Positions 19,907-29,106 of a stretch of 64,000 nt of DNA are shown piece by piece. Under the pieces are notes generated by a model that was given only the letters and a program-made list of their open reading frames with translations, had not been told where the DNA came from and did not search any database. Each line of letters opens with the position of its first letter. The stretch's first letter is position 1. The stretch comes from Bradyrhizobium cosmicum. GTDB lineage: Bacteria > Pseudomonadota > Alphaproteobacteria > Rhizobiales > Xanthobacteraceae. The stretch spans positions 806,001 through 870,000 of the forward strand of contig NZ_CP041656.2 of the NCBI RefSeq assembly GCF_007290395.2, given 5' to 3'. A program made the position numbers and the translations under genes.

Positions 19907-21192
19907 GCGTCGAGATTTCCAAGCTTGCGTCCGGCCTGACCGTCGTCACCGACAGAATGCCCCATCTCGAGACCGCGGCGCTCGGCGTCTGGGCCGGCGT
20001 CGGCGGACGCGACGAGAAGCCGAACGAGCACGGCATCTCGCATCTGCTCGAGCACATGGCGTTCAAGGGCACGACCAAGCGCACCTCGCGCGAGATCGTC
20101 GAGGAGATCGAAGCGGTCGGCGGCGACCTCAATGCCGGCACCTCGACCGAGACCACGTCCTATTATGCGCGGGTGTTGAAGGCCGACGTGCCGCTTGCAC
20201 TCGACGTGCTCGCCGACATCCTGGCCAATCCGGCCTTCGAGCCGGACGAGCTGGAGCGCGAGAAGAACGTCATCGTGCAGGAGATCGGCGCCGCGCAGGA
20301 CACGCCCGACGACGTCGTTTTCGAGCACCTCAACGAGCTCTGCTATCCCGACCAGCCGATGGGCCGCTCGCTGCTCGGCACCGCCAAGACCTTGCGCGCC
20401 TTTGACCGCGACATGCTGCGCGGCTACCTCTCGACGCATTACCGCGGACCCGACATGGTGGTGGCCGCAGCCGGCGCCGTCGATCACAGGCAGGTGGTCG
20501 CCGAGGTCGAGAAGCGCTTTGCGAGCTTCGAGGGCACGGCGGGGCCAAAGCCGCAATCTGCCATGTTCGGCAAGGGCGGCGCCAAGGTGGTGCATCGCGA
20601 GCTCGAGCAGGCGCATCTGACGCTGGCGCTGGAAGGCGTGCCGCAAAGCGATCTGTCGCTGTTCTCGCTCCAGGTCTTCACCAACATCCTCGGCGGCGGG
20701 ATGTCGTCGCGGCTGTTCCAGGAGGTCCGCGAGAAGCGCGGCCTCTGCTACTCGATCTACAGTTTCCACGCGCCCTATAGCGACACCGGCTTCTTCGGCC
20801 TCTACACCGGCACCGATCCCGCCGATGCGCCGGAGATGATGGAGGTCGTGGTCGACATCATGAACGATTCGGTGGAGACGCTGACCGAGGCCGAGATCGC
20901 GCGGGCCAAGGCGCAGATGAAGGCGGGCCTCCTGATGGCGCTGGAAAGCTGCTCGTCCCGCGCCGAACAGCTCGCCCGCCACGTGCTGGCCTACGGCCGG
21001 CCGCAGACGGTGGAGGAGCTGGTGGGCCGGATCGACGCCGTCAGCGTCGAATCGACCCGGGACGCCGCGCGTGCACTGCTTTCGCGGAGCCGCCCTGCGG
21101 TTGTCGCATTAGGCAGTGGCAGGGGTCTGGACACGGCGGTGTCTTTTGCGGAAGGATTGACCCGGGCACGTGCCAAGGCGCGGCTGCATTAG
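19903..21192 (+). CDS. M16 family zinc peptidase (processing peptidase-like)
   Basis: A 429-residue pitrilysin-family peptidase. The inverted zinc motif HxxEH is H47-L-L-E50-H51 in HGISHLLEHMAFKGT, with the downstream Glu in FEPDELEREKNVIVQEI. It has the usual two-domain M16 layout with a C-terminal inactive half (SRLFQEVREKRGLCYSIYSF). It resembles the mitochondrial processing peptidase beta subunit, a family with alphaproteobacterial roots. Co-translated with thrC; the linkage is common in the group but functionally unexplained. Confidence 0.92.
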   Translation: MSVEISKLASGLTVVTDRMPHLETAALGVWAGVGGRDEKPNEHGISHLLEHMAFKGTTKRTSREIVEEIEAVGGDLNAGTSTETTSYYARVLKADVPLALDVLADILANPAFEPDELEREKNVIVQEIGAAQDTPDDVVFEHLNELCYPDQPMGRSLLGTAKTLRAFDRDMLRGYLSTHYRGPDMVVAAAGAVDHRQVVAEVEKRFASFEGTAGPKPQSAMFGKGGAKVVHRELEQAHLTLALEGVPQSDLSLFSLQVFTNILGGGMSSRLFQEVREKRGLCYSIYSFHAPYSDTGFFGLYTGTDPADAPEMMEVVVDIMNDSVETLTEAEIARAKAQMKAGLLMALESCSSRAEQLARHVLAYGRPQTVEELVGRIDAVSVESTRDAARALLSRSRPAVVALGSGRGLDTAVSFAEGLTRARAKARLH

Positions 21193-21233
21193 GAGCCGCG
21201 CAGACGGGCTGATCTGCCCCGGGAAGCATCACC

Positions 21234-21821
21234 ATGGCCCTGTTTCGCCTGCCATCCAGTGGACCCGCCGCCCTCGCGCCGCGCGGCAACGGACTTCTGC
21301 TGCGCGCGCCGCAGATGTCGGACTTTCTGCAATGGGCGCATTTGCGCGAGTCCAGCCGCGAATACCTGACCCCCTGGGAGCCGATCTGGCCGTCGGACGA
21401 CCTCACCCGGTCCGGCTTCCGCCGCCGTCTGCGCCGCTATTCCGAGGACATCGCTGCAGACCGCTCCTATCCCTTCCTGATCTTCCGCGAACTCGACGGC
21501 GCCATGGTCGGCGGCATCACCCTGGCCAATGTCCGGCGCGGCATCGTCCAGGCCGGCACCATCGGCTACTGGGTCGGCAAGCCCAATGCCCATCGCGGCT
21601 ACATGACGGCGGCGCTCCGGGTGCTGCTGCCGACGCTGTTCGGCGAGCTCAATCTGCACCGGGTCGAGGCGGCCTGCATCCCCACCAATGCGCCGTCGAT
21701 CCGGGTGCTGGAGAAGTGCGGTTTCACCCGCGAGGGGCTGGCGCGCCGCTATCTTTGCATCAACGGGGTCTGGCAGGACCATCTGTTGTTCGGCCTGCTG
21801 CACGAGGATTTTCGCGGCTGA
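21234..21821 (+). CDS. GNAT family N-acetyltransferase (RimJ/RimL-like)
   Basis: A 195-residue acetyltransferase. The acetyl-CoA pocket is shown by IGYWVGKPNAHRGYMTAAL and the following LNLHRVEAACIPTNAPSIRV segment with the EKCGF turn, typical of RimJ-type N-terminal or ribosomal-protein acetylases. It lies 41 nt after the M16 gene on the same strand and is likely in the same transcript. The protein substrate is unknown. Confidence 0.88.
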   Translation: MALFRLPSSGPAALAPRGNGLLLRAPQMSDFLQWAHLRESSREYLTPWEPIWPSDDLTRSGFRRRLRRYSEDIAADRSYPFLIFRELDGAMVGGITLANVRRGIVQAGTIGYWVGKPNAHRGYMTAALRVLLPTLFGELNLHRVEAACIPTNAPSIRVLEKCGFTREGLARRYLCINGVWQDHLLFGLLHEDFRG

Positions 21822-21952
21822 GCCCGCTTATCCATGCGGCCAAAGTGTCTTCGGCGCCTTATTTTCCTTGCCTTGGGTTCGCCGATTTTGGCGATATAAA
21901 CCGCTGGCCGGCCGGCGATGGGCCGGAAGATTGTCATGGAGTACGGGCGTTG

Positions 21953-22606
21953 ATGGTGAAGCAGCTTCGATCATTGCGGCATGTGCTGCGGCAGGGCCCG
22001 GTGATCGCACTGGCGTTCTCGGTGTCGCTTGCGGCCGTCTCGCCGGCCTCGGCGCAGTCGCTGACCGACCGCTTCAAGGGCCTGTTTGGCGGCAAGTCCG
22101 ACGAGCCGGCCCAGCCCAAGCCGGCACCTGCGCCTGGCCAGCCGGCCGATGACGACGTCGATTGCCCGCCGGTCACGGTGCGCGCCGGCGCCTCCACCTA
22201 TGCGGTCGGAGTCACTGGCAAGCCGGCCGTCGGCAACGAGATCCGCTTCCAGGCCACCATCACCAAGATGGCGCGTGAATGCTTCCGCAACGGCGGCGAT
22301 GTCACGGCCCGGATCGGCATCCAGGGCCGCGTCATCGCCGGTCCCGCCGGTGCACCAGCTACGGTCGATGTGCCCTTGCGCATCGCCGTGGTGCAGGGCG
22401 GCGTCGGCGAGAAGGTGATCGCCTCGAAGGCCTATCGGACCACGGTCGGGATGGCGGAAGGCGGCAGCGTGCCCTTCACCTTCGTCGCCGAGGATCTGGC
22501 CTATCCGGTGCCGTCGGCCGCGGTCGCCGATACCTACATTTTCTATGTCGGCTTCGACCCGCAGGCGCTCGCGCCCGAGCCGAAGGCGCGGGGGAAAAAG
22601 AAGTAG
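21953..22606 (+). CDS. Secreted protein of unknown function
   Basis: 217 residues from the ATG at 21953. A signal peptide with a basic start (MVKQLRSLRHVLRQ) and a hydrophobic core ends at SPASAQS. A short Pro/Lys linker (about residues 45-60) leads to a beta-rich domain with two Cys (VDCPPVTV, ARECFRNG), suggesting a disulfide, and a basic GKKK end. No family was recognised. It is annotated as an envelope or periplasmic protein on the signal peptide alone. Confidence 0.75.
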   Translation: MVKQLRSLRHVLRQGPVIALAFSVSLAAVSPASAQSLTDRFKGLFGGKSDEPAQPKPAPAPGQPADDDVDCPPVTVRAGASTYAVGVTGKPAVGNEIRFQATITKMARECFRNGGDVTARIGIQGRVIAGPAGAPATVDVPLRIAVVQGGVGEKVIASKAYRTTVGMAEGGSVPFTFVAEDLAYPVPSAAVADTYIFYVGFDPQALAPEPKARGKKK

Positions 22607-22645
22607 CGGCTATATCTCTGGCAGCGTAGGCCCCCTCGGGGGCTG

Positions 22646-22930
22646 CTAGGACCAAGGGTTTCCGCCCATGTGGAAGACCTTTGCGAGGTCATAGCAAGCT
22701 CCGCAAAGTACCTTTGGATCGAGATGTTCCAGTGCATCGCCGATCCACTCACCGCCGGTCGCGGCAACCCGGTTATTGCACTCACTGCACCATGCGTCGG
22801 ATCTTGGATTTTCTGGATCGGACGCCCAGAAGAAGCCAACGCGTTCACGCCTCGTGAGGCCGTGGACAACGTGCTGGCACACGAATGTCATCGGCTGGGG
22901 ACCGTGCGTGCTGCATTGGACAGTTTTCAT
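22646..22930 (-). CDS. Small Cys-rich conserved hypothetical protein
   Basis: A 94-residue protein with paired cysteines at CSTHG, FVCQH, WCSECN and LCGACYDLA and several His. The spacing could hold one or two zinc ions. The base composition is clearly lower in G+C than its neighbours: 31 of 60 bases at 22681-22740 and 25 of 60 at 22921-22980, against about 65% around it. It may be acquired. It lies alone between the secreted protein gene and the ATP synthase genes. The function is unknown. Confidence 0.7.
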   Translation of the reverse strand: MKTVQCSTHGPQPMTFVCQHVVHGLTRRERVGFFWASDPENPRSDAWCSECNNRVAATGGEWIGDALEHLDPKVLCGACYDLAKVFHMGGNPWS

Positions 22931-23010
22931 ACGATCTCAAAAGATCATGGCCCTTATGACTTGATTAGACAGCCAAACGGTCGGTCCGTCCACGATCGCT
23001 TGGACAAACA

Positions 23011-23041
23011 AAAAAGCCGGCGCTCATCGCGCCGGCTTTTT
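23011..23041 (-). terminator. Bidirectional terminator after the FO ATP synthase operon
   Basis: Arms GCCGGCGC (23016-23023) and GCGCCGGC (23029-23036) pair perfectly around TCATC. They are flanked by AAAAA on the left and TTTTT on the right, so the hairpin can end transcription on either strand. On the minus strand it lies 20 nt past the atpF stop. Confidence 0.9.
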
Positions 23042-23061
23042 GATTGGTGAGGCGAAACCCC

Positions 23062-23547
23062 TCAGTTCAGCTTCTGCCGAACCTCGGTGATGCCTTTGGC
23101 GAGCAGATCGTCGGCGACCTGACCCTTGACCGATTGCGACAGGATCGTGGAAGCGGCCTGGATGGCGGCCTCCGCGGCTGCGGCACGGACATCGGCCAGC
23201 GCCTGGGCCTCGGCAAGCGCGATCTTGCCCTCCGCGTTCTTGGTGCGGCGGGCGACGAAGTCTTCCATCTTCGCCTTGGCCTCGGTCGCGATGCGCTCGG
23301 CTTCGGACCTGGCGTTGGCAATGATGTCGGCAGCTTCACGTTCGGCCGACGCGGTGCGAGCCTTGTAGTCGGCGAGCACCTTGGCAGCTTCCTGCTTGAG
23401 GCGCGTCGCGTCGTCCAGTTCGGCTTTGATGCGGTCGGCGCGATGGTCGAGCGCAGTCATCGCTTTCTTGAAGACCCCGAGATAGCCAAACAGGACCATC
23501 AGGATCACGAAGGCGATGGCGACCCAGGTTTCAGGATCGAAGAACAT
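23062..23547 (-). CDS. atpF: ATP synthase FO subunit b
   Basis: A 161-residue peripheral-stalk subunit. One N-terminal transmembrane helix (about residues 5-25, [20 protein letters not shown]) is followed by a long Ala/Glu/Lys-rich amphipathic helix that dimerises with b'. Last gene of the operon, 5 nt after b'. The two b-type genes in a row are normal for alphaproteobacteria. Confidence 0.92.
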   Translation of the reverse strand: MFFDPETWVAIAFVILMVLFGYLGVFKKAMTALDHRADRIKAELDDATRLKQEAAKVLADYKARTASAEREAADIIANARSEAERIATEAKAKMEDFVARRTKNAEGKIALAEAQALADVRAAAAEAAIQAASTILSQSVKGQVADDLLAKGITEVRQKLN

Positions 23548-23552
23548 ATCGA

Positions 23553-24119
23553 CTAACCCTTCAAGGACGCATCAACGGCGGCATTGACCGACGCTGCATC
23601 CGGAACGACGCCCGTAAGTTGCTGCACGATCTGGCCTGCCGAATCGGCCGCGATGGCGCGGACGTTGCTCATGGCGCTGGCGCGAGTCGAGGCGATGGTC
23701 TTTTCCGCCCCGGCGAGCTTGGCCGCCAGCTGTTCTTCGAGCGTCTTGCGCTCGGCGTCTGCCTGCGCATTCGCCTTGTCGCGGGATTCATTGCCGATCG
23801 CCTGCGCACGCGCGCGCGCCGCAGCGAGCTCGCTTTCATAGGCCTTCAGCGCCGCCTCGGACTGATCCTTCAGCTTCTGCGCTTCGGCGAGGTCGCCCTC
23901 GATCTTGTTCTGACGCGCCTCGATCGCACCGCCGACCTTGGGCAGAGCGAGCTTGGACACGACCACGTAAAGCACGACGAAGAAGATCGCGAGCGACACC
24001 AGCTGCGAAGCATAGGTGCTGCTCTCGAACGGCGGGAAGCCGCCACCGTGGTGACCACCGTCAGCCTCGGTATGGGCGCCCGCCGCCGGACCTTTCGCCC
24101 CGCCATGACTCTCAGCCAT
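23553..24119 (-). CDS. atpG: ATP synthase FO subunit b'
   Basis: A 188-residue b-type stalk subunit. It differs from the b gene by a longer, Gly/His-rich N-terminal leader of about 30 residues before the transmembrane helix (about residues 38-58, [21 protein letters not shown]). The rest is a coiled-coil-prone helix. With b it holds the F1 head still against the c-ring. The symbol varies between annotations (atpG, atpF2, atpX). Confidence 0.9.
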   Translation of the reverse strand: MAESHGGAKGPAAGAHTEADGGHHGGGFPPFESSTYASQLVSLAIFFVVLYVVVSKLALPKVGGAIEARQNKIEGDLAEAQKLKDQSEAALKAYESELAAARARAQAIGNESRDKANAQADAERKTLEEQLAAKLAGAEKTIASTRASAMSNVRAIAADSAGQIVQQLTGVVPDAASVNAAVDASLKG

Positions 24120-24181
24120 GGAGTACTCCTGTTGCTGTCAGGCGCGCCGCTTCGGTCGAAGCGGCGCGAAGAACGTCGTCC

Positions 24182-24412
24182 TCAGAGCGGAACGAACAGC
24201 AGCAGCAGCGCGATCAGCAGCGAGAAAATGCCGAGCGCTTCGGTCACGGCGAAGCCGAAGATCAGGTTGCCGAACTGGCCCTGAGCGGCCGACGGGTTGC
24301 GAACGGCCGCGGCGAGGTAGTTGCCGAAGATCACGCCGACGCCGACGCCCGCGCCGCCCATGCCGATGCATGCGATGCCCGCGCCGATAAGTTTTGCTGC
24401 TGCCGGATCCAT
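24182..24412 (-). CDS. atpE: ATP synthase FO subunit c
   Basis: A 76-residue proteolipid with two transmembrane helices joined by the polar loop [12 protein letters not shown]. The Gly-rich first helix shows the GxGxGxG pattern needed for c-ring packing. Glu58 in [12 protein letters not shown] is the ion-binding carboxylate of helix two. No sodium-type ligand set is evident, so it is proton-coupled by inference. The start at 24412 was located directly from the sequence. Confidence 0.95.
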   Translation of the reverse strand: MDPAAAKLIGAGIACIGMGGAGVGVGVIFGNYLAAAVRNPSAAQGQFGNLIFGFAVTEALGIFSLLIALLLLFVPL

Positions 24413-24465
24413 TTTAGACTCCTTGGAAGAAAGATTGGGTTTTGGGTGGAAATTCCCCGGACCGC

Positions 24466-25215
24466 TCAGTGTCCCGGATGAATGGCGTCGTTGAGGTAGA
24501 TACAGGTCAGGATCGCAAACACATAGGCTTGCAGGAACGCGACCAGAATCTCGAGGGCGTACAGCGCGACCGTGAGCGCGAGCGGCAGGACGCCGCCGAC
24601 CCAGCCGAGGGCGCCGAGCGAGAAGCCGAGCATGGCGACGAAGCCCGCGAACACCTTCAGCGCGATGTGGCCGGCCAGCATGTTGGCGAACAGACGGACG
24701 CTGTGGGAGACCGGCCGCAGGAAGAACGACAGGATCTCGATGAACATCACCAGCGGCAGGATGTAGCCGGGAACTCCGTGAGGTACGAAGATCGAGAAGA
24801 ATTTCACGCCGTTCTTGGCAACGCCGTAGATCAGGACCGTGAAGAAGACCAGGAGCGCCAGGGCCGCCGTCACGATCAGATGGCTCGAGATCGTGAAGGT
24901 GTAGGGAATGATGCCGATCAGGTTCGAGACGCAGATGAACATGAACAGCGAGAAGATCAGCGGGAAGAACTTCATGCCTTCCGAGCCGGCGGTCGAGCGG
25001 ATGGTCGAGGCCACGAACTCGTAGGAGATTTCGGCGACCGACTGGAGGCGCCCGGGAACCAGCTGTGAGCCGCTCGCCAGCATCAGGAGCGAGATGATCG
25101 CCACGGCGATCAGCATGTAGAGCGATGAATTGGTAAAGGCGATCGTTTGATTGCCGATATGGCCCAGCGTGAAGAGCGGCTCGATGTTGAACTGGTGGAT
25201 CGGGTCGATTTTCAT
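24466..25215 (-). CDS. atpB: ATP synthase FO subunit a
   Basis: A 249-residue membrane subunit forming the proton half-channels against the c-ring. The essential Arg lies in [20 protein letters not shown]. The final helices carry the Glu and Gln residues of the family ([20 protein letters not shown]). The ATG at 25215 (MKIDPIHQF) is the family start; a longer frame to 25305 has no support. Confidence 0.95.
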   Translation of the reverse strand: MKIDPIHQFNIEPLFTLGHIGNQTIAFTNSSLYMLIAVAIISLLMLASGSQLVPGRLQSVAEISYEFVASTIRSTAGSEGMKFFPLIFSLFMFICVSNLIGIIPYTFTISSHLIVTAALALLVFFTVLIYGVAKNGVKFFSIFVPHGVPGYILPLVMFIEILSFFLRPVSHSVRLFANMLAGHIALKVFAGFVAMLGFSLGALGWVGGVLPLALTVALYALEILVAFLQAYVFAILTCIYLNDAIHPGH

Positions 25216-25325
25216 CAGCGCGGCATCTCTTGTCTGCCGGGCAATGCCGGCGGGTCTCGGTCTGCCGGCCGGGCCGGCCCGTACCAGCGAGGCCGGTACG
25301 ATCATTCCTCTCCTGTGCGGATCGC

Positions 25326-25700
25326 TTAAGAACCACCGCGCCTGTTTTGACCCGCGCCCGCCGTTCTCACCACATTCACCACGCCGGCCACGAAGCCCAG
25401 CAGCAGGAACACGATAAACCCGAAAGGCGACGTCGACAGCAAGCGGTCGAAACCCCAGCCAATCCCCGCTCCGACAACGACCCCGGCGACCAACTCGGAG
25501 GATAACCGAAAACCAAGCGCCATCGCCGAGGCTCTGGCCGCCCTGTCTCCACCGTCACCTGCGGGTTGCTCGGTCTTGACGTGGCGGTCGCGAAGTTCGG
25601 ACAACCGCTGATCAAGATTCCCGAGCCGTTCGGAAAGCGCAGCTTCCTCGGATGATCTATCGCGATCTCCATTCCCGCCGTGTCCCGTGCCCTGTGTCAT
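25326..25700 (-). CDS. atpI: ATP synthase protein I (AtpI/AtpZ-like)
   Basis: A 124-residue protein with a charged N-terminal half and two transmembrane helices near residues 68-88 and 94-114 ([37 protein letters not shown]). It leads the FO operon, where AtpI helps c-ring assembly or cation supply. The leader Gly/Asp/Glu/Arg stretch looks disordered. Confidence 0.88.
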   Translation of the reverse strand: MTQGTGHGGNGDRDRSSEEAALSERLGNLDQRLSELRDRHVKTEQPAGDGGDRAARASAMALGFRLSSELVAGVVVGAGIGWGFDRLLSTSPFGFIVFLLLGFVAGVVNVVRTAGAGQNRRGGS

Positions 25701-26059
25701 GCAACGAAGACCCGAAACGCCGCGGCTGAATGGAAATTACGCCCGCCACCCTCAAAAGCCGCGCGGACCATACTGATGGCCCATAATCAAGTCAAGCCAA
25801 GTCACGATTGCGTCGCCTTCTACTATGTAGCTGATTTTCTTGACGATATTGGCGTGTGCGACAGCGCTGCACACAGCGTGACGCCGCACCGCAGCAGCTC
25901 TGCTCATGATCGGCGAAGGCGGCCGCGATTTTGCCGCGCTGCCTGGATCAAACCGGCTGCCGCGATCTTTGATTTCATAGGCGCGTTTTTGGCGGCGGAT
26001 GGCCGCGCCGGGGTGTAGAAGTGCGGGCGTGCCACCTGCGCGTCGTGGCGGAGAGCGCG
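25701..26059. promoter_or_regulatory. Divergent promoter region of the FO ATP synthase operon
   Basis: About 360 nt without a convincing gene. It separates atpI (minus) from the secreted coiled-coil protein (plus). The stretch near 25790-25860 is A+T-richer than its surroundings and is the likeliest place for the atp promoter. No operator was identified. Confidence 0.4.
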
Positions 26060-26581
26060 ATGAGACTTGCGACATCATCCACAGCATCATGGCTTGCGGC
26101 AGCCGCGCTTGCCGCGTTGATGGCAACCAGCGGCGATCTCGCGGCCGCGCAACCGGCCCCCGATAGCGAAAACGGCCGCTACAGCATGACGCCCATCCCC
26201 GAAGGCGTGCTGCGGCTCGACACCCGCACCGGAACGGTGTCGACCTGCACCAGGAATGGCGCCGGTTGGGCCTGTTATGCCGTGCCCGACGAACGTACCG
26301 CGCTCGATGCCGAGATCGGCCGGCTTCAGGCCGAGGTCGAGAAGCTGAAAGCGCAGCTCGCGGCGGGACCGACCGTGTCGGGCAAGATCGACGAGTCCAT
26401 GCCGAAATCCGACCCGCTGAAGAAGGCGGAGCCGAAGGTCGCCGAGGGCGATCGCAAGATCGAGATTCCGCTGCCAAGCGAGCAGGACGTCGATCGCGTG
26501 ATGTCGTTCCTGGAAAAGGCCTGGCGCCGGCTGATCGACATGGCCAACCGCGTGCAGAAGGACGTGTCGGGAAAGATTTGA
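26060..26581 (+). CDS. Secreted coiled-coil protein of unknown function
   Basis: 173 residues from the ATG at 26060, which has GGCGGAGAG upstream. A signal peptide ends near DLAAAQPAP. A short domain with two Cys (VSTCTRNGAGWACYAV) is followed by a coiled coil (about residues 85-110, DAEIGRLQAEVEKLKAQL). A lysine-rich linker and an amphipathic C-terminal helix come last. The WACY element recurs in small alphaproteobacterial periplasmic proteins. It lies 8 nt before yjbQ, so the two are co-transcribed. Confidence 0.75.
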   Translation: MRLATSSTASWLAAAALAALMATSGDLAAAQPAPDSENGRYSMTPIPEGVLRLDTRTGTVSTCTRNGAGWACYAVPDERTALDAEIGRLQAEVEKLKAQLAAGPTVSGKIDESMPKSDPLKKAEPKVAEGDRKIEIPLPSEQDVDRVMSFLEKAWRRLIDMANRVQKDVSGKI

Positions 26582-26589
26582 GAGCTTGA

Positions 26590-27063
26590 ATGAAACCCGA
26601 GAAACACCTGACGCGCTCGGCGCCGTCGACCGTGCAGGTCACGTCCATCAGTACCGCTCTGTTGACAGTGCCGACGCCCGGGCGCGGTTTCACCGATCTC
26701 ACCGCTGAAGCTACGACGTTCATCAAGGACGTTCACGCGCGCGACGGTGCGCTGACGCTGTTCATCCGTCACACCTCGGCTTCGCTGACGATCCAGGAGA
26801 ACGCCGATCCGTCCGTGCTCGCCGATCTCACCACGGCGCTGTCGCGGCTCGCGCCCGAGAATGCCGGCTGGACGCACGACACCGAAGGACCGGACGACAT
26901 GCCGGCCCACGTCAAGACCATGTTGACGGGGACCTCGCTTCAGATCCCGGTGCTGAATGGCAATCTCGTACTCGGGACATGGCAGGCGATCTATTTGATC
27001 GAGCACCGCATGCGGCCGCACCGGCGAGAGGTGGTGCTGCAGTTCATCGGCAGCAATCAGTAA
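26590..27063 (+). CDS. yjbQ: YjbQ/UPF0047 family protein
   Basis: A 157-residue member of the small beta-barrel YjbQ family. Conserved motifs are visible: LTLFIRHTSASLTIQENADPSV, NAGWTHDTEGPDDMPAHVK and LGTWQAIYLIEHR. Some members show a side thiamine-phosphate synthase activity, but the main physiological role is unsettled. The conserved His residues form a possible metal site. A terminator shared with the convergent transporter follows. Confidence 0.9.
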   Translation: MKPEKHLTRSAPSTVQVTSISTALLTVPTPGRGFTDLTAEATTFIKDVHARDGALTLFIRHTSASLTIQENADPSVLADLTTALSRLAPENAGWTHDTEGPDDMPAHVKTMLTGTSLQIPVLNGNLVLGTWQAIYLIEHRMRPHRREVVLQFIGSNQ

Positions 27064-27089
27064 TGTTTCTCTGATAGTGCCCAAAACAA

Positions 27090-27116
27090 AACCGGCCGCG
27101 GAGACCGCGGCCGGTT
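27090..27116. terminator. Hairpin between two convergent genes
   Basis: A perfect 12-bp inverted repeat, AACCGGCCGCGG (27090-27101) and its complement (27105-27116), has an AGA loop. It lies between the yjbQ stop (27063) and the MHS transporter stop (27140), so it can serve both strands. Confidence 0.85.
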
Positions 27117-27139
27117 GGGTTGTCGATCGTTGCTGTCGA

Positions 27140-28804
27140 TCAGGTCGCCTTGATGTCGACGTCCTTGGTTTCGGGCAGCAGGAAGAAGCCGATCACGACC
27201 GTGATGGACGCGAAGATGACCGGATACCAGAGACCCGCGTAGATATCGCCGGTCGAGGCCACGATGGCGAAGGCGGTCGCGGGCAAGAGGCCTCCGAACC
27301 AGCCGTTGCCGATGTGGTAGGGCAGCGACATCGAGGTGTAGCGGATGCGGGTCGGGAACAATTCGACCAGCATCGCGGCGATCGGGCCGTACACCATGGT
27401 GACGAAGAGCACCAGGATGAACAGCAGCCCGATGGTCGCGGCCACCTGCGGGCGGAAGATGTCGAACGGATGCGACATCTTCACGATGCCGGCGTCGCCG
27501 GTCTTCGGATAGCCGGCGGCCTGCACGGCGGCCAGCACTGCCGGGTTGCCGTCCTTGGCGTTGGCGTAGGCGACGTCCTTGCCGTTGACCATGACCTTGA
27601 CGCCCGAGCCCGCTGCGCCTGACGAGGTCGTGTACTTGACCGATGACTGGGCGAGGTAGGCACGCGCGGTGTCGCAAGGCGCGGTGAAGACGCGGGTGCC
27701 GACCGGGTTGAACAGGTCGCCGCAACCTGCGGGATCCGCCACCACCTCGACCTTGACCGACTCGATCGCCTTTTCCAGCGCCGGGTTGGCGTTGGTGGTG
27801 ATCATCTTGAAGATCGGGAAGAAGGTCAGCGCCGCAATCAGGCAACCGCCAAGGATGATCGGCTTGCGGCCGATCTTGTCGGAGAGCATGCCGAACACGA
27901 TGAAGAAGCCGGTGCCGAGCAGCAGCGACCAGGCGATCAGGAGGTTGGCGGTATAGCCGTCGACCTTCAGGATCGATTGCAGGAAGAACAGCGCGTAGAA
28001 CTGGCCGGTGTACCAGACCACGCCCTGGCCCATCACGCCGCCGAGCAGCGCGAGCAGCACGAGCTTGCCGTTCTGCCAGTTGCCGAAGGCTTCCGTCAGC
28101 GGGGCCTTCGAGCTCTTCCCCTCGTCCTTCATCTTCTGGAAGATCGGCGATTCATTCAGCCGCAGCCGGATCCAGACCGAGACGCCGAGCAGCAGCACCG
28201 AGACCAGGAACGGAATGCGCCAGCCCCAGGCCGCGAACTCGGTTTCGCCGAGCGCGCTGCGGGTGAACAGGATCACCAGCAGCGACAGGAACAGGCCGAG
28301 CGTGGCGGTCGTCTGAATGAAGGAGGTGTAATAGCCGCGCTTGCCGTTCGGCGCGTGCTCCGCGACGTAAGTCGCCGCACCGCCGTATTCACCGCCGAGC
28401 GCCAGGCCCTGGGCGAGGCGCAGCGCGATCAGGATGATCGGAGCCGCGATGCCGATCGTTGCCGCGTTGGGCAGCAGGCCGACGATGAAGGTCGACAGAC
28501 CCATGATCAGGATGGTGACGAGGAAGGTGTATTTGCGGCCGACTATGTCGCCGACACGGCCGAACACGATCGCGCCGAACGGGCGCACCAGGAAGCCCGC
28601 AGCAAAGGCCAGCAGCGCGAAGATGTCGCGGGTTGCCGGCGGATAGGCCGAAAAGAACTGCGCGCCGATGATGCCGGCCAGCGAACCGTAGAGATAGAAG
28701 TCGTACCACTCGAAGACGGTACCGAGCGAGGAGGCGAGAATGACGAACCGTTCGTCCTTCGTCATCCCTCCCGCGCGTGTTTCAGCCACAGCAATTGTCG
28801 ACAT
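27140..28804 (-). CDS. MHS-family MFS transporter with a large insert
   Basis: A 554-residue metabolite:H+ symporter of the ShiA/ProP/KgtP type. It has twelve predicted helices, the GTVFEWYDFYLYG opening and the FGRVGDIVGRKYTF signature. Unlike usual members of about 430 residues, it carries roughly 110 extra residues (about 345-455) containing two Cys, between a Lys/Asn-rich helix end and FRPQVAATIGLLF. This loop is probably periplasmic. The substrate, likely an organic acid, is not known. Confidence 0.88.
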   Translation of the reverse strand: MSTIAVAETRAGGMTKDERFVILASSLGTVFEWYDFYLYGSLAGIIGAQFFSAYPPATRDIFALLAFAAGFLVRPFGAIVFGRVGDIVGRKYTFLVTILIMGLSTFIVGLLPNAATIGIAAPIILIALRLAQGLALGGEYGGAATYVAEHAPNGKRGYYTSFIQTTATLGLFLSLLVILFTRSALGETEFAAWGWRIPFLVSVLLLGVSVWIRLRLNESPIFQKMKDEGKSSKAPLTEAFGNWQNGKLVLLALLGGVMGQGVVWYTGQFYALFFLQSILKVDGYTANLLIAWSLLLGTGFFIVFGMLSDKIGRKPIILGGCLIAALTFFPIFKMITTNANPALEKAIESVKVEVVADPAGCGDLFNPVGTRVFTAPCDTARAYLAQSSVKYTTSSGAAGSGVKVMVNGKDVAYANAKDGNPAVLAAVQAAGYPKTGDAGIVKMSHPFDIFRPQVAATIGLLFILVLFVTMVYGPIAAMLVELFPTRIRYTSMSLPYHIGNGWFGGLLPATAFAIVASTGDIYAGLWYPVIFASITVVIGFFLLPETKDVDIKAT

Positions 28805-28995
28805 GTTGAGTCGCTCCCCGAAAGATCATTTCCTCGCGCCCCAGATGTCCGGGCATGCCGGATCAACCTGGGTCTTGACCGCAAAGTAACATCGGCGTGA
28901 AACCCGCCCCAATACGACTTTCGGCCTTGCGCACTGACGCGCACCTGACGTGCGGTATCGGGCGCTGGTGCTGATCCCGAAGGCTGGGGATTAAC

Positions 28996-29012
28996 CCCTT
29001 TGCTGCAAAGGG
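28996..29012. promoter_or_regulatory. 17-nt inverted repeat in a divergent promoter region
   Basis: CCCTTTGC, a central T, then GCAAAGGG form a perfect 8-bp dyad about 95 nt before the response regulator at 29107 and 190 nt before the MHS transporter at 28804. It has the size of a dimeric regulator site. The rest of the 302-nt gap shows nothing else. The binding protein is unknown. Confidence 0.4.
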
Positions 29013-29106
29013 ATAATGTGTGCTTGCATGCCACGGCCGGTCAGGGAAGAATTGACCCGCCGCGGCAACGACTCGCCGTCCGGTCGCGAACCACAGCAAG
29101 AGAACG

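Noticed and set aside
22670-23050. A 126-codon plus-strand frame opposite the small Cys-rich gene
   Set aside because: The minus-strand frame has regular CxxC motifs; this one does not. It also runs through the terminator at 23011-23041.
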